Source: an uncultured Candidatus Melainabacteria bacterium
GTDB taxonomy: Bacteria > Cyanobacteriota > Vampirovibrionia > Gastranaerophilales > Gastranaerophilaceae
Length of the DNA: 64,000 bases
Direction of reading: 5' to 3'
NCBI GenBank assembly: GCA_934757245.1
Contig: CAKVLH010000010.1
Span: forward strand, 1-64,000
This document shows, piece by piece, positions 23,321-32,400 of this stretch. The notes under the pieces were generated by a model, which did not search any database, was not told where the DNA came from, and was given only the letters and a program-made list of their open reading frames with translations. Numbering within the stretch: the first letter of the stretch is position 1; every line of letters starts with the position of its first letter. Made by a program: the position numbers and the translations under genes.

Positions 23321-26300
23321 ATGTTACAAGAAGCAACAAGAGCAATAAATTCAGCATTCAACAACAGTTTTATAAAAAAGTTGAGCCAATATCTTCACGA
23401 TTGTGTTCGCGAAGAGGTTAAAAGTTCAACTTTCAGAAACTTAAAGGCTGATAAAGATAATAAATGGATATTTTTAGATGGTGAAGATACCTTATTTACG
23501 CAAGGGCTTGAACATTTGCGTCTGGAAGGCTCTGATTCTAAATTAACAGAACTTATGATTCAATCCGAAACAAGCCAAAAGGATAAATATTTAATTTACG
23601 GCTATTTGTTTTTGGTTGGTAAGTCTAAAACCGGAAAACGTAACGAATTTTTGACTCCGCTTTTGTATGCGCCTTGCAAGCTTGAACGTAACGGTGTAAA
23701 CATCAATTGTATGTTGACTGATGAGTTTTTGTCGCTTAATACAGGTGCTTTGACTGCCTTGATGAAAAAATCCGATGACGAAGATGAAACAGAACAGCTT
23801 TTAGAAGGTTTGCTTGATGTAGTGCCGACGGTTCCTATTACACAAGAAAAAATGGATATTTTCTTAACAACTTTGAAGTCGATTGTTCCTGATATTGACG
23901 TGTCTTTAAATCCTGAAAACATGGTTAAAGAAGATAATATTGCAAAAGATTTTTATAATGAAAAAATTAATTCTGAAAATCTTGATGAAATAATTGAAGA
24001 AGAAGAGAATAATAAAAAATCGCAAATCAAATTGGATAAAATCTGTTTGACTAAACAATGCGCAATTATTTTGACAAAGCGTCCGTCAGTTACGGCAGGT
24101 GTTTTGCACGAACTTACTCAAATTGCTGAAAAGCCGAGTGGTGTTTATCGTGAAACTGTTTTGAATTTGATTAATGAGGAGTATACTCAATCAAAACCTA
24201 CAGATACACAACAAAAAACACTTGCAGACTTTTTCCCTGTAACCCCTTTGTCTTTATCAGACGCGCAATTGAACGTTGTTAAAAATGTTGAGAACGCTAA
24301 ATTAGTGTCAGTTTTTGGCCCTCCGGGGACAGGTAAATCTCAAACAATTGTAAACCTTGCGGCGCATTTGATTGCTAACGGCAAAACTGTTCTTGTAGCT
24401 TCAAGAATGGATAAGGCTGTTGATGTTGTGGCTGAACGTTTGAACGATTTGGGCGCTCCATTTTTAGCTTTGAGAGCCGGACGTTTGAATTATCAAAGAG
24501 AATTGAGTATGCAACTTCAAGATTTACTTGCAAACAAAGTAGATTTAGATGAAGGTACTGAAAGTTCTATCCTTTGTGATGTTTCAGATATGGAAAAACT
24601 TCTGAAAACAATTGCTGATATGGAAAAGAAATCAGAACGCATAATTAAATTGGAAAATGAATGGACAAATTTGGATAATGAAATTGCTTTAGAAAAACCA
24701 ATGCACTCAAATCCGCAATTCATTAAAAGTATTTTAAAAGAAGATGAGATTAAGCTTGTTGAAAATTGTATAAATTCTTTAAGTCAAAACCTTGAAAAAT
24801 CAGGTTTCTTCAGTGGTTTAAAAAACATGTCTGCAATCGGAAACTTGAAAAAAACTTTGAAAATTAACGGTTTTGATGTGAATAACGAGAATTTGGCTGT
24901 TTTAAGTAATGAATTAGAGTTTGCAAAATTAATTTGCAAAGCTCGTAAAATTGAAACCGAAATTCAGACAATCGGCAATATTCATGTGCTTTCAGAACAA
25001 ATAAGAAATCTGAAACGCAAACAGAAAAAACTTGCGATTGATATTTTAAAAACTAAACGCAGACAAGCTTTGAAGGGATTAATGCAAGATCCTGTTAAGC
25101 GTCAAAGACTTTTCGTACATTCAAAATCACTTGTTGAAAAGAAAAAGAATTTGCAAAACAGACTTCTTGAAACAGAAGATTTTAAACCACTTTTGGAAGC
25201 TTTTCCTTGCTGGTGCGTTACAACTTACGCTGTTTCAGGTTCTTTACCGATGAAACCGGGGCTGTTTGACGTAGTTATTATTGACGAAGCTTCTCAATGC
25301 GATATTGCAAGCTGTTTTCCAATTTTATACAGAGCGAAAAAGGCTGTGGTTGTAGGTGATGATAAACAATTACCGCATTTGTCATTCTTGGAGAAGGCTA
25401 AAGAACAATCGTTTTTATCTCAATATGGAATTAACGATAGATATCAGTTAATGTGGCGTTTTAGAACTAATTCAATGTTTGATTTGGCAAATTATTATTC
25501 AATGCACCCTGTGCTTTTGGACGAACATTTTAGAAGTTTGCCACCTATTATTAATTTCTCAAATAAAGAGTTTTATGGTGGCAGAATTAAGGTTATGCGT
25601 AGAAACGATAATACTAAAAAGGTTCTTGAAACGGTCGTTGTGCCTGATGGTAAGGTTGATTTTGACGCAACAAGGAATTTACCTGAAATAGAGGCTTTGG
25701 TAAAACGTTTGCATGAAATTGTGGTTGAAGATGAGCGCAAAAATCCTGATAATCCTGTTTCAATAGGTATTATTTCACCGTTTAGGGCGCAAGTTGAGCA
25801 GTTGAAAATTTCAGTTGCAAAAGTGCTTTCTGAACACATGATGGAAAAACACCAGATTGAAATCGGTACAGCGCATACTTTTCAAGGTGATGAACGTGAT
25901 ATTATTTTAACTTCTTGGGCTTATGCAAACAATAGCTTCCCACAAAGTTTGATTTTCTTGCAAAAACCAAATTTGTTTAACGTTGCTATTACCAGAGCAA
26001 GATATCAAATGATTAATTTTATTTCAAAAGACCCAAGAGAATTACCGGAAGGAATTTTGAGAAGCTATTTAGGTTTTGTTCAAGAGTATGAAGACCGATA
26101 TGCGTTGTCTAAATCAGATGATTTTGATGAAAATGTTTATAAAAATGCGTTTGAAAAAGAAGTTGCTCAAGCGTTTAGAGATTTAGGACATGAAGTTACT
26201 TGCGGTGTTGATATTGCAGGACTTAGCGCAGATTTGGTTGTTGATAACAAATTCGTAATTGAATGTGATGGGGTTGAAGATAAGACGCCTTGCAAGGTTT

Positions 26301-26422
26301 CTAATATGAAAAAGCAAGCGATTATTGAACGTTCAGGCTTGAAAGTTTCAAGAATTTCAAAACGAGAATGGCAGTATTCGCCAAAAGCTTGCGTAGATAG
26401 AATTATTAACAGTAATTTATAA
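23321..26422 (+). CDS. Superfamily 1 helicase with C-terminal restriction-endonuclease-like domain
   Basis: 1033 residues from the ATG at 23321 (ACGGAGAAA upstream). The helicase core has Walker A GPPGTGKS (about 334-341), VIIDEASQCD (about 650), GDDKQLPHLSF, THFQG-type motif TAHTFQGDERD, and VAITRAR (motif VI). A coiled insert lies between motifs I and II. The last 100 residues form a Vsr/DUF559-like nuclease: FEKEVAQAFRDLGH, ADLVVDNKFVIECDG with the acidic D...E-x-D set. This architecture occurs in Upf1-like helicases linked to DNA repair and phage defence. It stands alone, flanked by repeats, with a strong terminator. Substrate (DNA or RNA) is not settled. Confidence 0.85.
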   Translation: MLQEATRAINSAFNNSFIKKLSQYLHDCVREEVKSSTFRNLKADKDNKWIFLDGEDTLFTQGLEHLRLEGSDSKLTELMIQSETSQKDKYLIYGYLFLVGKSKTGKRNEFLTPLLYAPCKLERNGVNINCMLTDEFLSLNTGALTALMKKSDDEDETEQLLEGLLDVVPTVPITQEKMDIFLTTLKSIVPDIDVSLNPENMVKEDNIAKDFYNEKINSENLDEIIEEEENNKKSQIKLDKICLTKQCAIILTKRPSVTAGVLHELTQIAEKPSGVYRETVLNLINEEYTQSKPTDTQQKTLADFFPVTPLSLSDAQLNVVKNVENAKLVSVFGPPGTGKSQTIVNLAAHLIANGKTVLVASRMDKAVDVVAERLNDLGAPFLALRAGRLNYQRELSMQLQDLLANKVDLDEGTESSILCDVSDMEKLLKTIADMEKKSERIIKLENEWTNLDNEIALEKPMHSNPQFIKSILKEDEIKLVENCINSLSQNLEKSGFFSGLKNMSAIGNLKKTLKINGFDVNNENLAVLSNELEFAKLICKARKIETEIQTIGNIHVLSEQIRNLKRKQKKLAIDILKTKRRQALKGLMQDPVKRQRLFVHSKSLVEKKKNLQNRLLETEDFKPLLEAFPCWCVTTYAVSGSLPMKPGLFDVVIIDEASQCDIASCFPILYRAKKAVVVGDDKQLPHLSFLEKAKEQSFLSQYGINDRYQLMWRFRTNSMFDLANYYSMHPVLLDEHFRSLPPIINFSNKEFYGGRIKVMRRNDNTKKVLETVVVPDGKVDFDATRNLPEIEALVKRLHEIVVEDERKNPDNPVSIGIISPFRAQVEQLKISVAKVLSEHMMEKHQIEIGTAHTFQGDERDIILTSWAYANNSFPQSLIFLQKPNLFNVAITRARYQMINFISKDPRELPEGILRSYLGFVQEYEDRYALSKSDDFDENVYKNAFEKEVAQAFRDLGHEVTCGVDIAGLSADLVVDNKFVIECDGVEDKTPCKVSNMKKQAIIERSGLKVSRISKREWQYSPKACVDRIINSNL

Positions 26423-26440
26423 GAAACTTTATAAGAACAA

Positions 26441-26478
26441 AAGGCGGTCTGGAACAAAGTTCCAGACCGCCTTTTTTA
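26441..26478. terminator. Bidirectional terminator between converging genes
   Basis: Perfect 14-bp stem AAGGCGGTCTGGAA (26441-26454), loop CAAAG, TTCCAGACCGCCTT (26460-26473), followed by TTTT on the plus strand and preceded by AAAA. It serves the helicase gene and the secreted-protein gene. Confidence 0.9.
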
Positions 26479-26497
26479 ATATCATTTAAATCAAAAA

Positions 26498-26920
26498 TTA
26501 TAACATGTTCTTTCTGATTTTTTCTTTAGCCTTATCGATTTCTTTAATTCTTTTTTCAACAGTGCTAATTTGCTTTTTCAATGCTTGTCTTTCTGTTTTA
26601 ACTAATTTGTATTGAGCATCAACATCTGCAAATTTTGTTTTACAGTTTAACAAATCGTTTCTGATGTCAACTTGTGCGTTATCAAGTTGTAAAATTGCGT
26701 TTTGAATGTTTCCATTACCAACAGCATCTCCGTCTAATGATGAATTAGCGGCTGTAGTTGTAGTTGCTTTTTTTGTTGCAGTAGCAGCTGTAGTTGAAGT
26801 TGGTGCCGGATTACCATATTGTGTGTCATTGAAATTCAATGGTGTGAAAGCATTTCCGTCAGCCATTGCAGCGCCAGTCATTACTGCAAATAAGCCCATT
26901 GTTAAAACTATTCTCTTCAT
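26498..26920 (-). CDS. Secreted coiled-coil protein of unknown function
   Basis: 140 residues: Sec signal peptide (IVLTMGLFAVMTGAAMADG, cut near residue 21), an Ala/Thr-rich low-complexity region (TSTTAATATKKATTTTAANS), then a C-terminal coiled coil (VDAQYKLVKTERQALKKQI). It has one cysteine (LLNCKTKF). AGGAGAGG precedes the ATG. It probably lies in the periplasm or on the surface as an elongated structural protein. No named family. Confidence 0.7.
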   Translation of the reverse strand: MKRIVLTMGLFAVMTGAAMADGNAFTPLNFNDTQYGNPAPTSTTAATATKKATTTTAANSSLDGDAVGNGNIQNAILQLDNAQVDIRNDLLNCKTKFADVDAQYKLVKTERQALKKQISTVEKRIKEIDKAKEKIRKNML

Positions 26921-26992
26921 ATTTAAACCTCTCCTATTACTATATCAGTATGATATTACATTTTTTTTGTTTTGCCAATCCTTTATTAAATG

Positions 26993-26998
26993 TATAAT
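26993..26998 (+). promoter_or_regulatory. -10 box of leaderless promoter for the YkgJ-type gene
   Basis: TATAAT at 26993-26998 is followed by 7 nt and the ATG at 27006; TTTTGC lies 17 nt upstream. No ribosome site lies between, so the transcript should be leaderless. Confidence 0.65.
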
Positions 26999-27005
26999 GT
27001 TAGAT

Positions 27006-27446
27006 ATGGAAAAAGATTATTGTAAAAAATGCGGTGCATGCTGCAAAAATATAGCAGTAGATTTTGAGAAAAAGGTTATATTTCGAGACGGAATACAACC
27101 TTTGACAAAAGATTTTGCGGATATATTGGTAAAAAAAGAAACTCGTGGAAATGTTACAATTTGCTCATGTATATTTCTGGAAAATAATCTTTGTAACAAT
27201 CCCAATAAACCGCAAGAATGCATTAATTATCCGTCTTCACCATTTGCTTTTTTACCTAATGATTGCGGATATGAAGGTGATATTTTCATAAAACATGAAC
27301 ATATCAAACAAAAAATTCGAAAACTTAAAGAAGAAATCTTGCAATATGAAACACTTTTAGCACAAGACAAATCTGTGCAAAAAATTATTGATAGACATAA
27401 TGCATTTATTGCAAAGTACAAAATGTACGGTTCTGAAGATTGGTAA
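27006..27446 (+). CDS. YkgJ-type cysteine-cluster (zinc or iron-chelating) protein
   Basis: 146 residues. The N-terminal CKKCGACC (Cys6, 9, 12, 13) and later CSC, CNNP and CINYPSSPF cysteines match the YkgJ/Flagellin-like CxxCxxCC family, thought to bind a metal ion or Fe-S cluster. A long C-terminal helix (EHIKQKIRKLKEEILQYETL) follows. The upstream in-frame ATG at 26997 overlaps the -10 box, which supports the start at 27006 and a leaderless mRNA. Role unknown; possibly metal handling or protein modification. Confidence 0.8.
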   Translation: MEKDYCKKCGACCKNIAVDFEKKVIFRDGIQPLTKDFADILVKKETRGNVTICSCIFLENNLCNNPNKPQECINYPSSPFAFLPNDCGYEGDIFIKHEHIKQKIRKLKEEILQYETLLAQDKSVQKIIDRHNAFIAKYKMYGSEDW

Positions 27447-27580
27447 AAAATGGTTATTGATGCGCTAGTGTGCGCATTCTACCTTCTTAGTATTAAAAAA
27501 AAATAATTCTTTAGAATGATATAAAAATATCCAACCTTAGTTTAAAATGCGAGTAGAGATATTAAAGAAAGTGTGTGATT

Positions 27581-28033
27581 ATGATTCTACCTGTTAGTGC
27601 CTTAACCCCCAAGGCAACATCAAGGGGGGAATATTCGGAATTCAAAAATCCGGTTAATCGAAAAGTTGAAAAACGTTTGGCAATTTTGAATGCCGGTGGA
27701 ATTTCTGCAGCAATGGGCGCAGTAACAACTGCAATAGCAAGGAGCTATACTTCGACTTGGAAGCATGCCGGCTATTTCGGAATTGGTGCCGCTGCCGTTA
27801 CAATGATGTTTGTATGTCCAAGATTCATGTACAAATCCGGCATTAATTCTTATGCCAAAGAAAAAGAAATGGATGTTTTCACAAAAGAAAAAGAAGTTCA
27901 AAAGAAGCTTTTAAACGATGTAGATGACGCAATCGAACATCATAGTGCGGACTTGCATGACAAAATTGAAAATTATTCTAAGTCAAAAACGAATGAAACT
28001 AAGAAAAAGCAAGGAATTACAATTACAGCTTAG
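27581..28033 (+). CDS. Small membrane protein of unknown function
   Basis: 150 residues from the ATG at 27581 (AAAGAAAG upstream; GTG codons at 27573 and 27575 are alternatives). Two membrane segments (AGGISAAMGAVTTAIARS and YFGIGAAAVTMMFVC, about residues 38-75) are followed by a long charged helical tail (YAKEKEMDVFTKEKEVQKKL). The N-terminus SALTPKATSRGEYSEFKNP is extended. It resembles lineage-specific two-pass proteins with cytoplasmic coiled tails; no known domain. Confidence 0.65.
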   Translation: MILPVSALTPKATSRGEYSEFKNPVNRKVEKRLAILNAGGISAAMGAVTTAIARSYTSTWKHAGYFGIGAAAVTMMFVCPRFMYKSGINSYAKEKEMDVFTKEKEVQKKLLNDVDDAIEHHSADLHDKIENYSKSKTNETKKKQGITITA

Positions 28034-28082
28034 TTTTATATAATACTCGTTTTTACTACTTTTTTTTTCTTAAAAAAGATAG

Positions 28083-28088
28083 TATAAT
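28083..28088 (+). promoter_or_regulatory. -10 box of leaderless promoter for the 28095 gene
   Basis: TATAAT at 28083-28088, then AAAGCT and the ATG at 28095. There is no ribosome site. Confidence 0.65.
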
Positions 28089-28094
28089 AAAGCT

Positions 28095-29240
28095 ATGAGG
28101 AAGAGGTTAGCAGGATTAATTTTGGCTACATTTATGGCAAATGCAGTATTTGCAGATATGCCATATCAAGGTCATGCCGAATATGACAACCAATATTCAG
28201 CACCGGAAGAAAAACTTTTTACCGGCAAAACAGAATATTTAGAAAAAAAAGACGTGATAGAAATGACTGTTTCTCAAGTTTTGGACGGCACATATTCTCT
28301 TGAAGGAGATGAGTTTTTTGCAACAGTAACTTCTGATGTAATCGGAGATAAAGGGGTTATTATCCCGAAAGGCACAGTTGCGCATGGTTCAATTACTCAA
28401 ACCAGCGAAGCAAAAAGACTTGGGCGCGACGGGCATTTAAGTTTGAGTTTTGATTATCTTGTTACTCCTGACGGACGCGAAATCCCAATCGAAGGCAAAA
28501 TGTCTACAAAATTGCATCCATTGAAAGCTGCAACAAAAATTGTAGCTACAGATGTCGGATATACAGCTGTTGGCGGTGTTGCCGGAGGCATTTTTGCACT
28601 ACAAGCATTAGGTTTAGAAGCTGCTATTGCTTCTCAAGGTTATACAGTTGCAGGTGGGGCAGCGTTAGGCGGAACAATCGGGCTTGGCATGTCTTTGTAT
28701 AGAAAAGGTAAAAACGTACTTATTGCCCCTGGGGATGAAATAAAAGTTCGAATTTTATCAAACGTAGAATTGCCTGTATACAAAGAAGAAGCTTTGCAAA
28801 AACAAGAAGTTAACTATCCGGGGCTTGATATAAGAATTGCAAACATTCTATATGAAAAAGATCCGTTCGGTGAAGTTAACACTATTACGCTTTCTCTTTC
28901 AATTTCCAACATGTCTAAAAAAGCATTTTCCGGCATGGATTTGGCACTTGTGAATGACTACAACACAGTATTTAACCCGTCGATTTTTGGTGATACAAAA
29001 TTGTTATTTTCTCAACTAAAACCCGGTGATAGATATGCGGGTAGAATTTCGTTCGCCGTACATAATGTCAAACAGTCTTATTGGTTAATAGTCAACGATA
29101 GAGCAACAAACAAACCAATTGCCAAAATTTCATTAGACAACGCGTACAAAAATGTTTCAAAAGATGTAAAAAAACGCAACGCAAAAATAAAACAAGGCAA
29201 GAAAAATTATTACAAAGAAGACTCGCCTTTTGATATGTAA
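28095..29240 (+). CDS. Secreted protein of unknown function with glycine-rich hydrophobic centre
   Basis: 381 residues. Signal peptide RLAGLILATFMANAVFAD (cut near residue 21). The first domain has the strand pattern GDEFFATVTSDVIGDKGVIIPKGT, which recalls the 'set an upper value at assembly' beta-domain of VirB10/TrbI-like and other envelope proteins. A Gly/Ala-rich segment (TAVGGVAGGIFALQALGLEAA, about 157-200) could insert in a membrane. A second beta domain with immunoglobulin-like features follows, then a lysine-rich tail. It is leaderless. It probably acts in the periplasm or outer membrane; no named family. Confidence 0.65.
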   Translation: MRKRLAGLILATFMANAVFADMPYQGHAEYDNQYSAPEEKLFTGKTEYLEKKDVIEMTVSQVLDGTYSLEGDEFFATVTSDVIGDKGVIIPKGTVAHGSITQTSEAKRLGRDGHLSLSFDYLVTPDGREIPIEGKMSTKLHPLKAATKIVATDVGYTAVGGVAGGIFALQALGLEAAIASQGYTVAGGAALGGTIGLGMSLYRKGKNVLIAPGDEIKVRILSNVELPVYKEEALQKQEVNYPGLDIRIANILYEKDPFGEVNTITLSLSISNMSKKAFSGMDLALVNDYNTVFNPSIFGDTKLLFSQLKPGDRYAGRISFAVHNVKQSYWLIVNDRATNKPIAKISLDNAYKNVSKDVKKRNAKIKQGKKNYYKEDSPFDM

Positions 29241-29250
29241 CATCAAAAAA

Positions 29251-30216
29251 CTAAGAAACTTTAATGTACGCTTTGAATATTTTATTTGTAATCGTATCGT
29301 CAAATGCTTGTTGAATTCTATCAAGCGGATAAACTGTTGTTAAGTTTTTAACATTTACCTTGCCGGTTGTTAAAAGTTCAAAAGAATCTTTTAAATCCGC
29401 AGGAGAAGGTGAATAACTTCCCATAACTGTTAATTCTTTATAATAAATTTCGTTATTTGGGTATCCGTTACTGTTTGGTGTACTTGAAAATACCAAAATT
29501 TTTCCGCCCATTCTAACAGCTTTGAATGCAGTATCAATAGCTTTATCCGCACCGGAGGTCATGAATACTGCATCGGCTTGGTTTGAAAAATCAAAATTTT
29601 CAATTCCCATTTTTTGCGCTAACTCAATTCTTTCCTGAATCAAATCGCATCCGTAAACTTTATAACCCATTGCCTTTAAGCCTTCGCCCATAAGCAAACC
29701 TATTGAACCAAGTCCTACAACGAGCGCAGTATCTTCTTTTTGTAAATTACATCTTTTAATTGCTCTAACACAACAACCAAGAGGTTCATAAAAGGAAATT
29801 TCTTCATCAGACATATTTTGTGGAACTAAATATGCAACATTTTTCAAATGTTCTTCAGAAACAAAAACAAGTTCGCTAAAACCTCCGGGGAAAATGTTTG
29901 TTTTCTTAAAATGTTCACACATAGAAACGTTACCGTGCTTGCAGTAGTTGCATTCTCCGCAAGGAATATGATGTGAAGTAACTATTTTATCGTCGATTTT
30001 AAAATTAGTATCAGAATTAATTTCAACAATTTTTGCAACGATTTCGTGCCCTAAAACAGCGCCATCGTGAACAATTTTATGCTTGAATTTAACAATATCA
30101 GAACCGCAAAGCCCGCAACCTAGAACTCGAACAATAGCGCCTTTGCGTCCGTTTAATTTTTCATCTTCCATTTCTTTTATGACAATTTTGTCTTGCAAAA
30201 CTTGTGCTGTTTTCAT
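29251..30216 (-). CDS. Zinc-dependent medium-chain alcohol/polyol dehydrogenase
   Basis: 321 residues. Catalytic zinc ligands Cys37 (GCGLCGSD) and His57-Glu58 (GHEI), and structural zinc cysteines 86, 89, 92 and 100 (CGECNYCKHGNVSMC), are all present. The NAD(P) fold has VVGLGSIGLLMGEGLKAMG. It belongs to the threonine/sorbitol-type dehydrogenases and acts in the cytoplasm; the substrate cannot be told from sequence. It lies 18 nt downstream of the PurH-like gene on the same strand, so both are probably one operon. Slightly short for the family (about 340) but complete. Confidence 0.85.
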   Translation of the reverse strand: MKTAQVLQDKIVIKEMEDEKLNGRKGAIVRVLGCGLCGSDIVKFKHKIVHDGAVLGHEIVAKIVEINSDTNFKIDDKIVTSHHIPCGECNYCKHGNVSMCEHFKKTNIFPGGFSELVFVSEEHLKNVAYLVPQNMSDEEISFYEPLGCCVRAIKRCNLQKEDTALVVGLGSIGLLMGEGLKAMGYKVYGCDLIQERIELAQKMGIENFDFSNQADAVFMTSGADKAIDTAFKAVRMGGKILVFSSTPNSNGYPNNEIYYKELTVMGSYSPSPADLKDSFELLTTGKVNVKNLTTVYPLDRIQQAFDDTITNKIFKAYIKVS

Positions 30217-30234
30217 TTTTTATACCTACTTAAT

Positions 30235-31122
30235 TTAATAAAGAATATTTGTAATACCTGTTGTAATCAATGCCATATTGTACTTATCAACCATTGTAAT
30301 AACGTCCGCCGAAGCAGATGGCAAAATTACTAAACCAATTCTTCCTTGTGCTGCAACATTGATGTCGTGAATTGTAACAGGCATATCAGATGCTAAAATC
30401 GCATCTTTTGACATATCACAAGAATAGTCGAGAGCAAATTCAACTGATGCGCTGTGTAAACCTTGAGAAATAGCAGTTGTTTTCAAATCTTTTGCAACAA
30501 CAATTGCTTGCGAATTTGCGTGTTTAGCGATTTTCCAAGCAAAAACAGCGTCTTCGATTTGTTCAACTGTCGGTTTCACTTTTGACATAATTTTGAAGGA
30601 GTCTTTAGTAAGTTCGCTCAAATTCGGTTCTTGCGTAAGTGTACCGAGAGGAGTTACTTTTATATCATTTGATAAATGATTTTTATAATCTTTTAAAGGT
30701 GTATTAATTGTTACATAACAAACATCATGACGTTCTAAAATCTCAATAGCGTTTTTAGTAAACTTTGGTGCAACAATTTTGTTTGAAGATTTTAGCATTT
30801 TAGCAATTTCGCTATCAACTTCTGTAGAAACCAAAACAATCGCATTCATAAAGTCAACAGGGTTTGAATCCATAACTTTTAGCATTGCATCTTCTAAAGA
30901 TTTTCCTAATGCAACAGCACAAATTCCTGCGCCCGACGCAGTTACAACCGCGTTAACATCAAAGAATTCACTAATTACATTTAAACCGCGTACAATAGTT
31001 GCAATATCGGTATAAGACAGGTTTTTACTGGTTTCGTAATCAATAGTTTTTTCATTGCGCTCAATTGCAGCTTTTTGATGAGCGTTTTCGCCGATTGTAA
31101 TTTTTATATCTTCAAGTTTCAT
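30235..31122 (-). CDS. Divergent PurH-like (AICAR transformylase-type) protein, catalytic Lys-His lost
   Basis: 295 residues, aligning in order with the transformylase half of PurH. GENAHQKAA (11-19) stands for RYGENPHQ-A. FAWKIAKHANSQAIV (194-208) is very close to PurH's FAWKVAKHVKSNAIV. ASDMPV and a final ITTGITNILY match the C-terminal region. The IMP cyclohydrolase domain is absent. Where PurH has the catalytic KHANPCG there is TASGAGICA (61-69), so the Lys-His pair is missing. The fold is probably kept but the usual reaction is unlikely. It is the first gene of a pair with a zinc dehydrogenase. Role unknown; a new formyl- or AICAR-related sensor or enzyme is possible. Confidence 0.7.
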   Translation of the reverse strand: MKLEDIKITIGENAHQKAAIERNEKTIDYETSKNLSYTDIATIVRGLNVISEFFDVNAVVTASGAGICAVALGKSLEDAMLKVMDSNPVDFMNAIVLVSTEVDSEIAKMLKSSNKIVAPKFTKNAIEILERHDVCYVTINTPLKDYKNHLSNDIKVTPLGTLTQEPNLSELTKDSFKIMSKVKPTVEQIEDAVFAWKIAKHANSQAIVVAKDLKTTAISQGLHSASVEFALDYSCDMSKDAILASDMPVTIHDINVAAQGRIGLVILPSASADVITMVDKYNMALITTGITNILY

Positions 31123-31215
31123 AATCTCTCCTTTTCTTCTATTGTAATTGCTACGAAGTTAAGGTGCAAGGATAAATTTTATATTTTACATCTTTTCAAA
31201 CATTCGAGTTTGAAT

Positions 31216-31221
31216 TATAAT
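31216..31221 (+). promoter_or_regulatory. -10 box of leaderless promoter for smpB
   Basis: TATAAT at 31216-31221, then GCGTAT and the ATG at 31228. Confidence 0.65.
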
Positions 31222-31227
31222 GCGTAT

Positions 31228-31674
31228 ATGGATAAAAAGGTCATATCTACAAATCGAAAAGCTTTTCATGATTTTTTGATTTTTGATAAGTTTATTGCAG
31301 GGATAGTTTTAACTGGAACAGAAATTAAATCTATCCGTAAAGGTATGCTTAATCTAAAAGATTCTTTCGCAAAAATTGAAGATAATGAAATGTTTTTGTA
31401 TGGAATGCATATTTCACCTTACGACCAAGGTAACAGATATAACCATAAACCTGATAGGGTGCGCAAATTATTACTTAATAAACGCGAAATTTTAAAGATT
31501 CAAGACAAAGTAAAAAAAGACGGTGTAACAATTGTGCCTTTAGAATTGTTTTTAACAAATGGTTTTGCTAAACTTGAAATAGGTTTAGCGAAAGGTAAAA
31601 AACTTTACGACAAACGTGAAGCAATCACGAAAAAAACTCAAGAACGTGATATTGCAAGACTTATGAAAAAGTAG
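31228..31674 (+). CDS. smpB: SsrA-binding protein SmpB
   Basis: 148 residues. NRKAFHDFLIFDKFIAGIVL, TGTEIKSIRKG and the HISPYDQGNRYNHKPDR segment are classic SmpB, as is the C-terminal basic tail KLYDKREAITKKTQERD that becomes helical on the ribosome. It binds tmRNA and delivers it to stalled ribosomes. The start at 31228 is fixed by alignment and by the leaderless promoter; an open frame from 31075 overlaps the divergent gene's 5' end and is not used. tmRNA itself is not seen in this window. Confidence 0.95.
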   Translation: MDKKVISTNRKAFHDFLIFDKFIAGIVLTGTEIKSIRKGMLNLKDSFAKIEDNEMFLYGMHISPYDQGNRYNHKPDRVRKLLLNKREILKIQDKVKKDGVTIVPLELFLTNGFAKLEIGLAKGKKLYDKREAITKKTQERDIARLMKK

Positions 31675-31713
31675 CAGGTCGGCTTGAATTACCGACAAAA
31701 AGGGGTATAGCGG

Positions 31714-32361
31714 ATGTTTAACAGAGAAAGTATTTTAAAAAGTTTGAATACAGAAAATTATTATATCGACAAGCATTCGCTTGATTTGTTTTTAGAAGAT
31801 TGGAAGATTGAATCAATCTACGAAGACGAAGACGGCTTAGAATTCTACGATGATTTGGCTTTAGAAAAAATTAAAAAGGGAATTTCTTTAAAAGCTCAAG
31901 GTTACAGCGATGAACAAATCATAACAAAACTTAGCAGAATGGAAGCTAAAGTCGAAAAAACTCCAGAACCTGCCCAGCCTGTTCAACCAATTATGGTGAG
32001 CGACCTTTTAAATCAGCAAAATGAAAACACAGAAGAAGAAAATGCTTCGACAGAAGTTTTAGTTCAAGATGAAAAACAACCGGAAGTTATCCCGCAGGGT
32101 AAGAGTTTTACACTTGACGTTTCTTCTCAAACTTTACAAATGCTTGCAGAAGCTGTCGCAAAAAAAATTAGTGATGATATTACAAATTCCGATATGGTAA
32201 ACAGATTGGTTGAAGCCGGTGGATATAAACGCGACAACGAAATCTTAGCCAAGCAAGTCAAAGAACTTTTAGAACACAATAAAGAATTATCTCAAAGAAT
32301 TGAGCAACTTGAAAGTCAACCTTCACGTAGTTTTTGGGATAAAATTTGGGGAAGAAAATAA
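31714..32361 (+). CDS. Protein with MerR-like N-terminal helix-turn-helix and C-terminal coiled coil
   Basis: 215 residues. Residues 22-75 (YIDKHSLDLFLEDWKIESIYEDEDGLEFYDD...GYSDEQIITKL) fit a winged-helix/MerR-like DNA-binding unit. A Pro/Gln/Glu-rich linker follows, then a region VSSQTLQMLAEAVAKKI and a C-terminal coiled coil (LAKQVKELLEHNKELSQRIEQLE) ending SRSFWDKIWGRK. This layout occurs in segregation- or transcription-linked DNA-binding proteins. AAAAGGGG precedes the ATG. No target is evident. Confidence 0.6.
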   Translation: MFNRESILKSLNTENYYIDKHSLDLFLEDWKIESIYEDEDGLEFYDDLALEKIKKGISLKAQGYSDEQIITKLSRMEAKVEKTPEPAQPVQPIMVSDLLNQQNENTEEENASTEVLVQDEKQPEVIPQGKSFTLDVSSQTLQMLAEAVAKKISDDITNSDMVNRLVEAGGYKRDNEILAKQVKELLEHNKELSQRIEQLESQPSRSFWDKIWGRK

Positions 32362-32400
32362 ATTTCAATTGAACACTAATCGCGCCACGAGAGTTCTATA

